The notes under the pieces: generated by a model | Told to the model about the DNA's origin: nothing | Seen by the model: only the letters and a program-made list of their open reading frames with translations | Database searches by the model: none | Assembly (NCBI RefSeq): GCF_037113525.1 | Contig: NZ_CP146963.1 | Location: forward strand, 2,356,001 to 2,420,000 | Direction of reading: 5' to 3' | DNA length: 64,000 nucleotides | Source of the DNA: Butyrivibrio fibrisolvens | GTDB lineage: Bacteria; Bacillota; Clostridia; Lachnospirales; Lachnospiraceae | Translations under genes and position numbers: made by a program | Part shown: piece by piece, positions 1 to 7,476 of the stretch | Layout of the letters: every line of letters begins with the position of its first letter | Numbering within the stretch: the stretch's first letter is position 1

Positions 1-91
1 AGAGGAAGGTAAAATAGTTTTATCTTGAAAAGGTGACTTTTAATTTCGCTTTTTTCCAAAAATAAAGAGCAAGAATTGGTTAAATAAAATC

Positions 92-120
92 TTGTATTAG
101 ACATTTTTGTGGGCTATAAT
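92..120 (+). promoter_or_regulatory. Sigma-A-type promoter for the 164-547 gene
   Basis: TTGTAT at 92-97 and a perfect TATAAT at 115-120 are separated by 17 bp. Transcription would begin near 127, leaving a leader of about 37 nt before the start codon at 164. Confidence 0.6.
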
Positions 121-163
121 TTTGGGGTTGAAATTAATAAAAAATTTATTGGAGGATACAAAA

Positions 164-547
164 ATGGGTTTCGAAAACGTATGTAAATCTCTCAACGCTT
201 ATTTCAGCAACAACAAATTTCTTGCACCAATTCAGGCATTTGCACTTCCTGCAACATTCGTTTGTGGAGCGCTCCTGATTGTTAGCAGCATCCCTGGAGT
301 TTCATTAGGCTGGTTTATTTCTGTAGTAAGAGTATTTTTCTATCTTTTCTTCTTTATGCTTCTTGGAACAGAGAACTTCTTAATGATCGCAATTGCATTA
401 GGACTTAGAGTTGCAGAATCTCTTATCGATGAGCTTGTAGACATTTTCAAATATGGTTACTTTAGCTGGTCTTCACTTGTATATATTGTTGTATTTGGAT
501 TTCTTGCTTATTTAGCTTATATGAAGTCTGTAAAGGGAACTAAATAA
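164..547 (+). CDS. Small multi-spanning membrane protein, unknown function
   Basis: A 127-residue protein starting at ATG 164, chosen because GGAGGA at 151-156 lies 7 nt upstream; an in-frame TTG at 107 has no such site. Three or four hydrophobic stretches are visible, roughly residues 20-45, 50-75 and 100-120, with a lysine-rich C-terminus. It therefore looks like an integral membrane protein with little outside the bilayer. No catalytic motif was recognised and I cannot name a family. It is a single-gene unit, with its own promoter upstream and a rho-independent terminator downstream. Confidence 0.75.
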   Translation: MGFENVCKSLNAYFSNNKFLAPIQAFALPATFVCGALLIVSSIPGVSLGWFISVVRVFFYLFFFMLLGTENFLMIAIALGLRVAESLIDELVDIFKYGYFSWSSLVYIVVFGFLAYLAYMKSVKGTK

Positions 548-552
548 TTGAA

Positions 553-574
553 TTATATGAACATGTTCATATAA
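553..574. repeat. Perfect 22-bp palindrome with TGAACATGTTCA core
   Basis: The sequence is perfectly self-complementary around position 563/564. The same core recurs at 10025-10036 between two transcription units and at 33604-33615 inside rng. Here it lies between the stop codon and the terminator hairpin, so it could be an operator-like site or part of a 3' hairpin. No function is assigned. Confidence 0.6.
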
Positions 575-597
575 AACTTAATATGTAATTTTATTTA

Positions 598-629
598 GGG
601 CTTTAGCTTTTTTCGCTAAAGCCCTTTTT
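598..629 (+). terminator. Rho-independent terminator
   Basis: A 10-bp perfect stem (gggctttagc at 598-607 with gctaaagccc at 615-624) is followed by a T run at 625-629. It ends the 164-547 transcript. Confidence 0.9.
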
Positions 630-714
630 ATTAGCTCTGATGCGGAATTATACATTAAAAAACGAGTATTTCACAGAAAGTTTCTAACAATTTTGTGAAA
701 AGTGATACAAATTA

Positions 715-743
715 TTGAATAATTCATATCAACACGCTATAAT
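715..743 (+). promoter_or_regulatory. Sigma-A promoter for the 862-1146 gene
   Basis: TTGAAT at 715-720 and TATAAT at 738-743 are spaced by exactly 17 bp. Transcription should start near 750, giving a leader of about 110 nt. An imperfect hairpin (tttcaca / tgtgaaa, about 669-699) lies just upstream. Confidence 0.75.
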
Positions 744-749
744 ACGTAG

Positions 750-861
750 GTATGACTTTTTGAGAAGTCCAAAATCCGCTTTTTATCGCGGTTTGAATAG
801 AAGAGTGATTCGGTAGGCAAAAAGGCCAATAAAATTCTATTTCATAGTTTTGGGAGGAAAC
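750..861 (+). other. Long 5' leader with small hairpins
   Basis: About 110 nt lie between the predicted transcription start and the start codon at 862. Two short hairpins are visible: gacttttt...gaagtc near 752-767 and ccgc...gcgg near 776-791. I do not recognise a known riboswitch, and the leader could simply be untranslated spacer. Confidence 0.3.
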
Positions 862-1146
862 ATGGGCATTTTTGGGGGACCTAAAAAACACAAGGAATTA
901 GAGGGCATTTTAGCATCCTGTGAAATGTACATTAACAACAACTATAAGGATGCAGCTCAGGAAGAGTTCCAGCATTTTAAAAGACGTTTTAAAGAACTTG
1001 AAGAGTACGAGTATCTGTCTGACAAACAGCTTGAATATTATGACGTAATATACAGTCAGATGTCTGAAAAGATGAAAGGTTATGGTCACGTTCAGATTAG
1101 AAGAGATCCTAATGGAATAAAGACCAGATCCAAGACAAGAAGATAA
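862..1146 (+). CDS. Small basic cytosolic protein, unknown function
   Basis: A 94-residue protein. The start at ATG 862 is set by GGGAGGAAAC immediately upstream. It begins with a glycine-rich stretch (MGIFGGPKKHKE), continues with a helix-forming region rich in Glu, Tyr and Lys, and ends in a very basic tail (TRSKTRR). No transmembrane segment and no enzyme motif are visible. The basic tail could suggest nucleic-acid contact, but that is only inference. It is monocistronic, with its own promoter and terminator. Confidence 0.7.
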   Translation: MGIFGGPKKHKELEGILASCEMYINNNYKDAAQEEFQHFKRRFKELEEYEYLSDKQLEYYDVIYSQMSEKMKGYGHVQIRRDPNGIKTRSKTRR

Positions 1147-1162
1147 TAATATTTGAATTAGA

Positions 1163-1195
1163 AATGACTCAGGATTTAATCCGGGTCATTTTTTT
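1163..1195 (+). terminator. Rho-independent terminator
   Basis: A stem formed by aatgactcagga and tccgggtcatt, with a small bulge, is followed by seven T residues. Confidence 0.85.
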
Positions 1196-1249
1196 ATGCT
1201 AGAATATTACTGAAGAAGACTATTATTGGGGGAATATGGGGGATTTATT

Positions 1250-1687
1250 ATGAATATAGCAAGGAAAATAAAGATTATTGCAGGCATTATTGCAGTTGTT
1301 TTAGTAGCTGTGATAGCCATTTTTTTATATAATAACAGACCCGCAAGCGATTATGATCAGATAAAAGAGAAGCTCCTTGGCACCTGGATCTCTGACAGCG
1401 AAAATGAAGAGATTAACTGGTATGTAGACGACAGAAATAATCTTTGCATGTCTTTTTCTGATAAAGAAAATGATTATAAGCGTATTATTGCTGATCTGTG
1501 TTACAACGAAGACAGCTTCAGTTTAGAACGTGGAAATATTGTTTATTATGAAGCTGCAGGTGAAATGACATGTATGTGTTATTTATATTTGAACGGCGAT
1601 GAGATGTATACAACCATCAACGGTAAAGATTTACATCTAATCAGAAGCGGCGTTACACAGGTGAATTTAGATCATAGCAGGTTTTAA
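1250..1687 (+). CDS. Membrane-anchored exported protein, unknown function
   Basis: A 145-residue protein with ATG at 1250 preceded by GGGGGA. Residues about 8-27 form one hydrophobic helix after a basic start (MNIARKIKII), so it is a signal anchor or uncleaved signal peptide; no lipobox cysteine is present. The remainder is soluble and polar, beginning with KLLGTWIS. That pattern resembles small lipocalin-like or 'lipid-binding' extracellular domains that start with LxGTW, but I cannot confirm this. It is probably surface exposed and faces the IS30 insertions downstream. Confidence 0.65.
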   Translation: MNIARKIKIIAGIIAVVLVAVIAIFLYNNRPASDYDQIKEKLLGTWISDSENEEINWYVDDRNNLCMSFSDKENDYKRIIADLCYNEDSFSLERGNIVYYEAAGEMTCMCYLYLNGDEMYTTINGKDLHLIRSGVTQVNLDHSRF

Positions 1688-1827
1688 TGTAGATTCTGAG
1701 GTCCTGATTCCTGTAAAGAATACCGATTCTGGCATAGATCTATATTTGAATGAAACAATCATTAGTCTAAAAAATCTTCATTAAACGCCCCGAAATGCAG
1801 TACAGATGAGCCTTTGGAGGATAGGGA

Positions 1828-1842
1828 AGGTGTTTTCAAAGG
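1828..1842 (+). repeat. 15-bp direct repeat flanking IS30 copy 1, left member
   Basis: aggtgttttcaaagg occurs here and again at 3594-3608, on the two sides of the first IS30 element. IS30 elements normally duplicate only 2-3 bp, so this pair is probably a pre-existing or recombination-derived repeat rather than a target duplication. Confidence 0.6.
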
Positions 1843-1899
1843 CTAAAATTTCAAGGTCAACGCAACAAATTCTGATATAAATGATTCTTATACTAAAAG

Positions 1900-1943
1900 C
1901 AACGAAAACCAGTGTTTATCGGATATTGGTTCTCGTTGTTTTT
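1900..1943 (+). terminator. Terminator-like hairpin upstream of IS30 copy 1
   Basis: caacgaaaaccagt at 1900-1913 pairs with attggttctcgttg at 1925-1938 (12 of 14), followed by a T run. A second small hairpin (agacatc / gatgtct) lies at 1974-1994. Apart from these and the repeat at 1828-1842, I see no gene between 1688 and 2001. Confidence 0.6.
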
Positions 1944-2001
1944 ATTTATATCATCGATTATTCTCAATTATAGACATCACAAAAAGATGTCTGGCATCTA
2001 A

Positions 2002-3568
2002 ATTCTCACACTAAATGCAACACATCAATCTAGTATTATTATTTGTTGCATTTCGAATGAGACGTGACATATGATAATCAAAAGAGTCCATTTATTAGCT
2101 GGAACTAATAGATGGATACGGATGAACTATCTACGCTGTCTTTTGATGAGCGCAGGCTTGAGAAAAACTTCATCCGGCTTTATTTCAACAAGCTTCATGA
2201 TTTCATGGAGCCTGTTGTCAATTAATACTTTTGATAACTGATACGGCGTTTTTCCATGATATTTATCACGTGCGAGGCTATTTATGTGATTGGTTATCAG
2301 AGTGATATCGGCCTGAGTCAAATCATCAAAGGAAGTGCCTTTAGGAACGATATACCTTATGAATTCGTGGTTCTTTTCCAGTGCACCTTTCTGCCAGGCA
2401 CATTGTGGATCACAATAGAACAGCTTTGTTTTGATTTCCCCATATCGGTCGCATTCAATTGCTTCAGGATTTAAGAATTCCGTTCCACGATCCGTTAGTA
2501 TGACAGGGAATAACTGTTTAAATAACTCTATTCCTAGTTCATCACAAAGCCAGTTTAATGCATAGATAACCTCCTTCTGAGTCTTTTGCTTCAAAAGGAA
2601 AACAAGCATGAGATTGCATGATCTGAACAGGAGAGTAAGTAATACTTTGCTGGTAGATATTGGCCCAACAACGGTATCCATTTCAACAACCTCCGTATCA
2701 GGGTTCTGTTCCATATATTTCTTGAAGCGTTCATAGCTTCTAGATAAAACCATAAGCTTTTCTTCTTTGGTCAGCTTATTACCATTTGAAGTCTTACGCG
2801 CCTTATATTTGACTCGTCTAGGCAAATCAATATTTCTTGCCGTAAGTACGGAATCATTTAAATATCTGTAAACAGTACTTCGGCTGCAGCCAATTTCATC
2901 AGCGTGATTGGCAAATATATGAGAAAGAGACTGGCCTTTTCTTATGAGAGGGGAGATAATATCATCCAATAACTGGAGAGACTCGGGATCCTGATTAATT
3001 CCTTCCCTAGTGCTTATCAGTATGTCCTGATACGAATTATGGGCATATGAAGCATAGTAATAATATCTGTCATAGTTACAAGAAGGAGCTTTAATGCATC
3101 CATTACATACATGCGGTGATTTGCTAAGCCTTTCACACTCATTTGGAAAATATTCAGGACATATATCTTTGCATGCATGACAATTTCTGCAGGGGCTGCT
3201 ACATCGCTTGTTATTGCATAAGCCAAACACTACGCAGTCTTTTTTTCGTACACAGGGTGGCTTTGCACCTGGGTAACGCTTGCCTTTGTAAGCTCTACGT
3301 TTAGTTATTTCCCGAATAACTGTAGAACGAGCTTTGCCTATTTTTTTGGAAATTGCACTGGGAGAAAGATTATTATCAAGACCTTCTTGGATGGATACAC
3401 GGTCATCTAATGTCATATGAGACATTTTCTTCACCTGCCTTTCATATAATCTAGATCATCATATGAACACCAAGGACCATCATCCGAAATACATATTTAT
3501 CATAAGAATAAAAGAAATCCTACAGTAAATGCAACAGTAGTTCTTTTTGTTGCGTTTACTGTAGGATT
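2002..3568 (-). mobile_element. IS30-family insertion sequence, copy 1
   Basis: One IS30-type transposase is bracketed by imperfect inverted repeats at 2002-2022 and 3548-3568, matching at about 17 of 21 positions and sharing the core ACAnTAAAyGCAACA. Both ends also form subterminal hairpins (near 2012-2052 and 3516-3566). The right-hand hairpin pairs about 18 bp and may also insulate the element from outside transcription. The size of about 1.57 kb fits the family. No short target duplication could be identified. Confidence 0.75.
2127..3425 (-). CDS. IS30-family transposase
   Basis: A 432-residue DDE transposase that cuts and rejoins the ends of its own element. The N-terminus (MSHMTLDDRVSIQEGL) and the following segment SAISKKIGKARSTVIREI are the IS30 helix-turn-helix. 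Residues about 60-115 form an unusual cysteine-rich insert with many CxxC pairs, expected to bind metal. The catalytic core contains EMDTVVG, VILTDRGTEF and a distal glutamate in GALEKNHEF. ATG 3425 is preferred over GTG 3434 because AGGTGA precedes it and it aligns with the neighbouring transposase. It appears full length. Confidence 0.9.
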   Translation of the reverse strand: MSHMTLDDRVSIQEGLDNNLSPSAISKKIGKARSTVIREITKRRAYKGKRYPGAKPPCVRKKDCVVFGLCNNKRCSSPCRNCHACKDICPEYFPNECERLSKSPHVCNGCIKAPSCNYDRYYYYASYAHNSYQDILISTREGINQDPESLQLLDDIISPLIRKGQSLSHIFANHADEIGCSRSTVYRYLNDSVLTARNIDLPRRVKYKARKTSNGNKLTKEEKLMVLSRSYERFKKYMEQNPDTEVVEMDTVVGPISTSKVLLTLLFRSCNLMLVFLLKQKTQKEVIYALNWLCDELGIELFKQLFPVILTDRGTEFLNPEAIECDRYGEIKTKLFYCDPQCAWQKGALEKNHEFIRYIVPKGTSFDDLTQADITLITNHINSLARDKYHGKTPYQLSKVLIDNRLHEIMKLVEIKPDEVFLKPALIKRQRR

Positions 3569-3593
3569 GTTGCGTTTAAAATAGAATATTAGT

Positions 3594-3617
3594 AGGTGTT
3601 TTCAAAGGTGTTTTCCT
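3594..3617 (+). repeat. Overlapping direct-repeat junction between the two IS30 elements
   Basis: 3594-3608 repeats 1828-1842 (aggtgttttcaaagg). The overlapping 3604-3617 (aaaggtgttttcct) is repeated at 5311-5324, beyond the second IS30. So each insertion sequence is bracketed by a different 14-15 bp direct repeat, and the two repeats overlap here. Confidence 0.6.
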
Positions 3618-3674
3618 CGTCATTTGAAAATTTAGGTGCACATTTTTTTGATCTAAGTATAAATGTAAAGGTTA

Positions 3675-3732
3675 CCGCATAAAATCTGAGTTTGTAGTAC
3701 TTATTAATGTCAGGTTTTATGCGGCTTTTTTT
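3675..3732 (+). terminator. Terminator-like hairpin between the IS30 elements
   Basis: ccgcataaaatctga at 3675-3689 pairs with tcaggttttatgcgg at 3710-3724 (14 of 15), followed by a run of seven T. No intact upstream gene on this strand needs it, so it may be a remnant of the locus before insertion. Confidence 0.65.
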
Positions 3733-3812
3733 ATTTTTGGACATTATAATCAGAGAACTGACCATTTTTTTGCATAACTAAGCGGTCACTTCTCGATGTT
3801 TTAAAGAAAATA

Positions 3813-5219
3813 TGCACTTAGTCCTGCAGATTGATTTTTCTGTTATAATTTTTAGTGAATTACTTTTTTAACAATGAAGGCTTCAATATCACGCTATCCG
3901 GCATGATTTTGTGATAATGGAGCGTTTCCAGGAGCTTCTTATCAACTAGCATTTCCGCCAGTGCGAATGGCGTACAGTTGTTTAACGAAGCTCTTGGATA
4001 ATTGTTGATGTGGTTCATCATGAGTGTTATATCCGCTTGGGTCAGTCCGGAAAAGCTTGTCCCTTTGGGTATAACATATCTGATGAACTCATGGTTTTTC
4101 TCGATCATTCCTTTCTGCCAGGAACAATAAGAATCGCAATAGTATACTTTTGTTTTGATTTCCCCATATCGATCACATTCCAAAGCTAAAGGATTAGAGA
4201 ATTCTGTGCCTCTGTCTGTGATTATGACCCCGAATATCTTTTTAAATACATCTATTCCTACCTGATCACATAGATCGTTTAACGCATTGATAACGCTTGC
4301 CTGAGACTTGTTTGGAAGCAATAAGGCAATCATCAGGTGGCAATTCCTTAACATCAATGTAAGTAGAACGGAGCCTTTCTCATTGGTTCCAATCACTGTA
4401 TCCATTTCACAGATTGGTACATCTGGATTTTCTGCTATAAAGCTCTTGAAATCAGCATATGTTCTGTCAAAGGTAAAAATATCATGATTTCGACCGTTTC
4501 CATGCTTATATCTGGTTTTAAATTTGACCTTTCTTGGTAAGTCAATGTTTCTAGCTGTAAGATAGCATCCGTTAACCAGGTTATAGAGTGTCCTTTCGCA
4601 GCATGGTAGCTCATTTGCATGATTATAGAATACGGTGGATATGGATTGCCCGTTAAGCAGAAGAGGAGATACCAGATTGTCGATATCTGCGAGTTCAGAA
4701 GGAGAATAAGATATTCCTGTACGAGAATTCTTTAGAGTATCCTCGTATAAAAGCTGGGCACGTTTGGCATGATACTTGAACTTAATATAGCGACATGCGT
4801 CATGACCAATACCTATATCAAGCCTGTCACAGCCATTACAAACAAAAGGTGAGTTGACTATCAAATGACACTGTTGTGGGGTAAAATCTTTACATTTATC
4901 TGTATGACAAATCCCAACACAATGAGCGCATGTTCTGTTACATGATTCATCACCACATACATGTGTACGTTCGCAGCTTTTTTCATGTATACATAGATGG
5001 ATCTTTGATCGAGCTTCAGATACCTGATATCGATTTCTCTGAATTTCCCTTGCAATAGTTGATCTTGATTTCTTGAGTTTCTTTGCAATCATATTGATAG
5101 AAAACTTTTTTTCAAGTAACTCCTCAATACAAATGCGTTCTTGGAATGTAAGGTGTTTATATTGCGACATTGTTGACTACCTCCCATAAAGAAAGTAATC
5201 AACCTGCAGGACATAGGCA
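3813..5219 (-). mobile_element. IS30-family insertion sequence, copy 2
   Basis: A second, different IS30-type element. Inverted repeats lie at about 3813-3836 and 5197-5219; their inner 16 bp (GTCCTGCArrTTGATT) match at 15 positions. A third, directly oriented copy of AAGTCCTGCA and a hairpin (cacacata / tatgtgtg) lie outside the right end near 5236-5300, so the true right boundary could be somewhat further out. Its transposase is clearly related to, but diverged from, that of copy 1. Confidence 0.7.
3860..5170 (-). CDS. IS30-family transposase
   Basis: A 436-residue DDE transposase, starting with MSQYKHLTFQERICIEELL and an IS30 helix-turn-helix (NMIAKKLKKSRSTIAREI). Like its neighbour it carries a cysteine/histidine-rich insert at about residues 60-120. 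The core motifs are CEMDTVIG, VIITDRGTEFSNP and GMIEKNHEF, providing the D-D-E triad. The two transposases align over their whole length but differ at very many positions, so they come from separate insertions rather than from a recent duplication. The reading frame is uninterrupted. Confidence 0.9.
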   Translation of the reverse strand: MSQYKHLTFQERICIEELLEKKFSINMIAKKLKKSRSTIAREIQRNRYQVSEARSKIHLCIHEKSCERTHVCGDESCNRTCAHCVGICHTDKCKDFTPQQCHLIVNSPFVCNGCDRLDIGIGHDACRYIKFKYHAKRAQLLYEDTLKNSRTGISYSPSELADIDNLVSPLLLNGQSISTVFYNHANELPCCERTLYNLVNGCYLTARNIDLPRKVKFKTRYKHGNGRNHDIFTFDRTYADFKSFIAENPDVPICEMDTVIGTNEKGSVLLTLMLRNCHLMIALLLPNKSQASVINALNDLCDQVGIDVFKKIFGVIITDRGTEFSNPLALECDRYGEIKTKVYYCDSYCSWQKGMIEKNHEFIRYVIPKGTSFSGLTQADITLMMNHINNYPRASLNNCTPFALAEMLVDKKLLETLHYHKIMPDSVILKPSLLKK

Positions 5220-5310
5220 AATTATCACATAAAAAACACACATAATGCAAAGGTAACTGCATATGTGTGCATTAAGTCCTGCAATAGTGCACTAGGAGAT
5301 TCAATTATCA

Positions 5311-5324
5311 AAAGGTGTTTTCCT
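5311..5324 (+). repeat. 14-bp direct repeat flanking IS30 copy 2, right member
   Basis: aaaggtgttttcct here is identical to 3604-3617. The surrounding gap from 5220 to 5504 shows no convincing gene. Confidence 0.55.
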
Positions 5325-5504
5325 GTATCTTTAACTATTCGCAAAACGCGTGTTTTACGAAATGTTGCCAACTTTGACCCGGGGTCGCGTGAATCCGCAC
5401 CAGTGCTGGCTTTGAGCACAATCAAGTGTTCACTTATCTTGTAACTCTTGATTTTATAATATTTTTTTCTGTTTATATTATGCTCTTGTGTTATACTGAA
5501 TTAC

Positions 5505-6029
5505 ATGAAAACTTTAAAAAAACCCTTTGAAAACTTACTTAAAACATTTGCTTTCCTAGTGGCAGGATATTTTTTCATTCGTGTATTCTTAGCCTTCTTT
5601 GGCTTACAATTCAGAGCCTGGATCAATGTTATATGGGTTGTGACCACTGGTCTTACATTTGTTGCAGGACTTATACAGAAAGCATCTAAAACCGAAGACC
5701 AAAAAGTACAATTAGGAATTGCATCTGTGTTTTTGTTGGGCTTACTTATAATATGTATGCCAATTCTTCCCTATATTTTAGCTATTGAAATTATAGAAGT
5801 TGTTCCACTTAAAGAAGATGTTATTGAAATGGATGGACATAAACTTATTGCTAGTCACAATTTAGGCTTTATGGATCCTGAGATGAATTTCTATGAATAC
5901 AAGAACTTTATGTTTTCAGGCGTTCATTGTGTATATCATGGCTGGGGCTATGACACTGACGAAAATGGTGAAATATACCTTTATTGGGACGAAGAAACGA
6001 TTTATGATGTAAATGAAATCTTAGACTGA
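5505..6029 (+). CDS. Putative membrane protein, unknown function
   Basis: A 174-residue protein with about three hydrophobic segments (residues roughly 12-32, 38-56 and 68-92) and an acidic soluble C-terminal half ending DEETIYDVNEILD. There is no clear Shine-Dalgarno sequence before ATG 5505, so the start is less certain than for neighbours. No family is recognised. It stands alone between IS30 copy 2 and a strong terminator, so it could be cargo brought in with the mobile region or a survivor of the original locus. Confidence 0.6.
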   Translation: MKTLKKPFENLLKTFAFLVAGYFFIRVFLAFFGLQFRAWINVIWVVTTGLTFVAGLIQKASKTEDQKVQLGIASVFLLGLLIICMPILPYILAIEIIEVVPLKEDVIEMDGHKLIASHNLGFMDPEMNFYEYKNFMFSGVHCVYHGWGYDTDENGEIYLYWDEETIYDVNEILD

Positions 6030-6070
6030 TTTTAACTACATTGTAATTTTCTATATTATCTATAATACTT

Positions 6071-6111
6071 AGCGATGGCTATGCAAGACCGCATAACCAT
6101 CGCTCTTTTTT
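6071..6111 (+). terminator. Rho-independent terminator
   Basis: agcgatggctatgc (6071-6084) pairs with gcataaccatcgct (6091-6104) with one wobble, followed by a T run. It ends the 5505-6029 transcript. Confidence 0.9.
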
Positions 6112-6164
6112 GTCATAAGATTTTTTAGATTATTATCCGATATATAGTAGTGACTAAGTTTGAT

Positions 6165-6192
6165 TTGAACCTTACTCTTCTGTTTTTATAGA
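6165..6192 (+). promoter_or_regulatory. Possible sigma-A promoter for the GGDEF gene
   Basis: TTGAAC at 6165-6170 and TATAGA at 6187-6192 with a 16-bp spacer lie about 50 bp before the start at 6245. Confidence 0.45.
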
Positions 6193-6244
6193 TTTAATAT
6201 CCACCAACTACCAATGCGCTTTTGCAAAAAGGAACTGGGACTAT

Positions 6245-7339
6245 ATGGATATGTTGAAAAAATTTTGGTCATTAGTTTTACCAAAGAATCCAAAAGAAAT
6301 AAATGATATTGTTGATATGGCCAATATGTCCAGCATTAAGGCTATGAGCATTTTTACAGCTATTGTAGAAAGCCTTGTAATGCTGCGTTATCTGATCATA
6401 TATCGCGAAAATCTATACTTTAATCTTACTACAGCAGTCAATATAACAGTTGTCTTTTCGTGTGTTATATTAGCTACGTTGGCTGATCTTTTTATTAAGG
6501 GCAAAATTCATGGACATAAGTTGTCTGTGTTTATCGTGCTCATGTTCATAATAATCATATCCTTTTTTAGTATGTATACTTCTTATACTAACTATAAGGT
6601 GGGCAGGCAGATTCTGGTTTTGTTTGTAGCCAATGTCAGTATTATATCTTTCCTTCAGATAACGCCTTTATATCATATGGTGCTATTGATTTTTGAATTT
6701 ATCCTTCTGTATTCCATGTTATATTCCGTTGACGGAGCCAAAAATATTGTATTTATAAACGCATTTTCTTATCTCATAGTAGTTTTGATCTTATGTGTTG
6801 TTAGTTATCACCGGAAAAATGATTCGGTTATTGCGACCTACGAGGCCAGACAACGTGCTGAAGATTTCTATATAAAATCATCTGAAGATCAGCTCACAGG
6901 TCTCATGAACAGATTCGCACTTGATTCTATCAAGATCAAAAAGGGCTTAACCTTCTGCGTTGCAATGACTGATATTGACCTGTTTAAGACTTACAATGAT
7001 AAGTACGGACATCTAAAAGGCGATGAAGTCATTAAAATGGCTGCCTCTAATCTCCTTGAGATATTCAGGAAAAAAGACTGCTTCCGTTATGGCGGCGATG
7101 AGTTCCTTGTCATGACTACAAAGCTTACCGAAGTTACATTTAAACAGAGAATGTCTGAATGGGAAAAGAAAGTTATGGAAACGGGGGTTGAAGGAATCGA
7201 TACACCAATAAGAATAAGCTATGGCATTGCTTGCGGAATTGTATATTCCAAAGATGATCTCCTTGCTCTTATTAAAAAAGCTGATGATAAGCTATATAGC
7301 ATAAAATCTGTAAGACATACTTCATCTGAAGATAAATAA
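6245..7339 (+). CDS. Membrane-bound GGDEF diguanylate cyclase
   Basis: A 364-residue protein expected to make cyclic di-GMP from two GTP at the membrane. Residues about 28-185 form six hydrophobic helices with no recognised sensor name. Residues about 205-355 form a GGDEF domain with DQLTGLMNR, the metal-binding DIDLFKTYNDKYGH, and an intact GGDEF signature in RYGGDEFLV. The catalytic site looks complete. The inhibitory RxxD is not in the usual register: RKKD sits four rather than five residues before GGDEF. It has a full-length paralogue at 20270-21358 and is monocistronic. Confidence 0.9.
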   Translation: MDMLKKFWSLVLPKNPKEINDIVDMANMSSIKAMSIFTAIVESLVMLRYLIIYRENLYFNLTTAVNITVVFSCVILATLADLFIKGKIHGHKLSVFIVLMFIIIISFFSMYTSYTNYKVGRQILVLFVANVSIISFLQITPLYHMVLLIFEFILLYSMLYSVDGAKNIVFINAFSYLIVVLILCVVSYHRKNDSVIATYEARQRAEDFYIKSSEDQLTGLMNRFALDSIKIKKGLTFCVAMTDIDLFKTYNDKYGHLKGDEVIKMAASNLLEIFRKKDCFRYGGDEFLVMTTKLTEVTFKQRMSEWEKKVMETGVEGIDTPIRISYGIACGIVYSKDDLLALIKKADDKLYSIKSVRHTSSEDK

Positions 7340-7363
7340 TTGCGTAAATAATCGCGCCCTAAA

Positions 7364-7405
7364 TAAAATGCGCCTCAGGTAATAACAATTACCCGGGGCA
7401 TTTTA
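7364..7405. terminator. Bidirectional terminator between convergent genes
   Basis: An imperfect stem (taaaatgc...ggtaa at 7364-7382 with ttacccggggcatttta at 7389-7405) flanked by A and T tracts lies between the convergent GGDEF and ABC-transporter genes, so it can serve both strands. Confidence 0.7.
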
Positions 7406-7476
7406 TAATACAAAACGTTATTACTATAAAATCAAAATTCTAAGTTGCATTCTTGATCACGAAATAGAAATCTATT

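Noticed and set aside
553..574. TGAACATGTTCA as a LexA (SOS) box
   Set aside because: The Gram-positive LexA box is GAAC-N4-GTTC; here the half-sites are only 2 nt apart, and the sites do not lie before repair genes.
5225..5425. Minus-strand open frame beside IS30 copy 2
   Set aside because: No ribosome-binding site and no recognisable motif; it lies in the repeat-rich flank of the insertion sequence.
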